Part shown: positions 6,644 to 6,724 of the stretch, in pieces
Position numbering within the stretch: position 1 is the first letter of the stretch
How the letters are laid out: each line of letters begins with the position of its first letter
Assembly (NCBI GenBank): GCA_902782715.1
Contig: CACZOG010000204.1
Coordinates: forward strand, 1 to 6,724
Direction of reading: 5' to 3'
Origin: an uncultured Lachnospiraceae bacterium
GTDB lineage: Bacteria > Bacillota > Clostridia > Lachnospirales > Lachnospiraceae
DNA length: 6,724 nt
The notes under the pieces: generated by a model
Database searches by the model: none
Told to the model about the DNA's origin: nothing
The model's input: the letters and a program-made list of their open reading frames with translations, nothing else
Program-made: the position numbers and the translations under genes

Positions 6644-6724
6644 TTATCTTTCCTCCAGAAACTTTCTGATCTTGGTTTTGGCTCTTTGAAAAGCATTGTC
6701 GGTGGTCTTCTCGTTCTTTCCGAG
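6644..6724 (-). CDS. RNA polymerase sigma-70 family factor, C-terminal end only (SigH-like)
   Basis: Only the last 26 codons and the TAA stop are in the window; the gene runs off the right edge. The frame reads LGKNEKTTDNAFQRAKTKIR and then KFLEER. This matches the end of region 4.2 of sigma-70 factors, where the recognition helix for the -35 box is followed by a basic tail. The pattern DNAxQRxKxKxxKxLExR is close to what I recall of the C-terminus of the sporulation/stationary-phase factor SigH, so a SigH-like alternative sigma factor is more likely than a housekeeping one. The stop codon directly abuts the ATG of the next gene, and the ribosome site of that gene (GGAGG) lies inside this one, which argues for one transcript. 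Which sigma subgroup it belongs to cannot be settled from 26 residues. Confidence 0.8.
   Translation of the reverse strand, partial: LGKNEKTTDNAFQRAKTKIRKFLEER

Noticed and set aside
1..6724. CRISPR arrays, insertion sequences, tRNA or rRNA genes, attachment sites
   Set aside because: I saw no repeated spacers, transposase motifs, terminal repeats, tRNA-like cloverleaf or rRNA sequence on either strand.

Overview
The window looks like a chromosomal segment of a low-to-moderate GC member of the Clostridia. The family Lachnospiraceae or a relative is likely, but this is inferred from gene style and not from a marker gene. Supporting signs are a T-box leader, strong AGGAGG-type ribosome sites, a SigH-like sigma factor tail, and protein sequences typical of rumen or gut Firmicutes. 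Every gene I support is on the minus strand, so the window is read from right to left.

Right end (about 5337-6724): the last 26 codons of a sigma-70 family factor, then a 76-residue unknown protein, then a 359-residue four-helix membrane protein with coiled coils. The junctions are TAA directly followed by ATG, and an ATGA overlap, so these three are almost certainly translated from one message.

Middle and left (275-5333): five tightly packed genes with a lipid theme. In order of transcription they are a PlsC-type lysophospholipid acyltransferase, an AMP-forming acyl-CoA/acyl-ACP synthetase, a radical SAM enzyme with a B12-binding-like N-terminal domain, a CDP-alcohol phosphatidyltransferase with a complete catalytic motif, and a circularly permuted NlpC/P60 (YiiX/LRAT-like) papain-fold protein. 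Gaps are 3, 18, -1, 25 and 28 bases. The plausible logic is: activate a fatty acid, load it on a lysolipid, modify a chain or head group by radical chemistry, and install a polar head group from a CDP-activated precursor. The permuted papain-fold protein may process the lipid or its linkage. This combined pathway is inference; the individual families are well supported, except the last, which is good but not certain.

Left end (1-254): no protein gene. A TTGACA box sits just past the last stop codon, followed by a leader RNA with the hallmarks of a T-box riboswitch (Stem I with AG-bulge and GGUG loop, K-turn strands, Stem II with S-turn, CCGUUA segment and Stem III). The window ends just before the expected T-box/antiterminator sequence. 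The specifier looks like AUC (isoleucine), so the next gene outside the window may be ileS or another isoleucine-related gene. No gene-free stretch other than this leader exceeds 30 bases.
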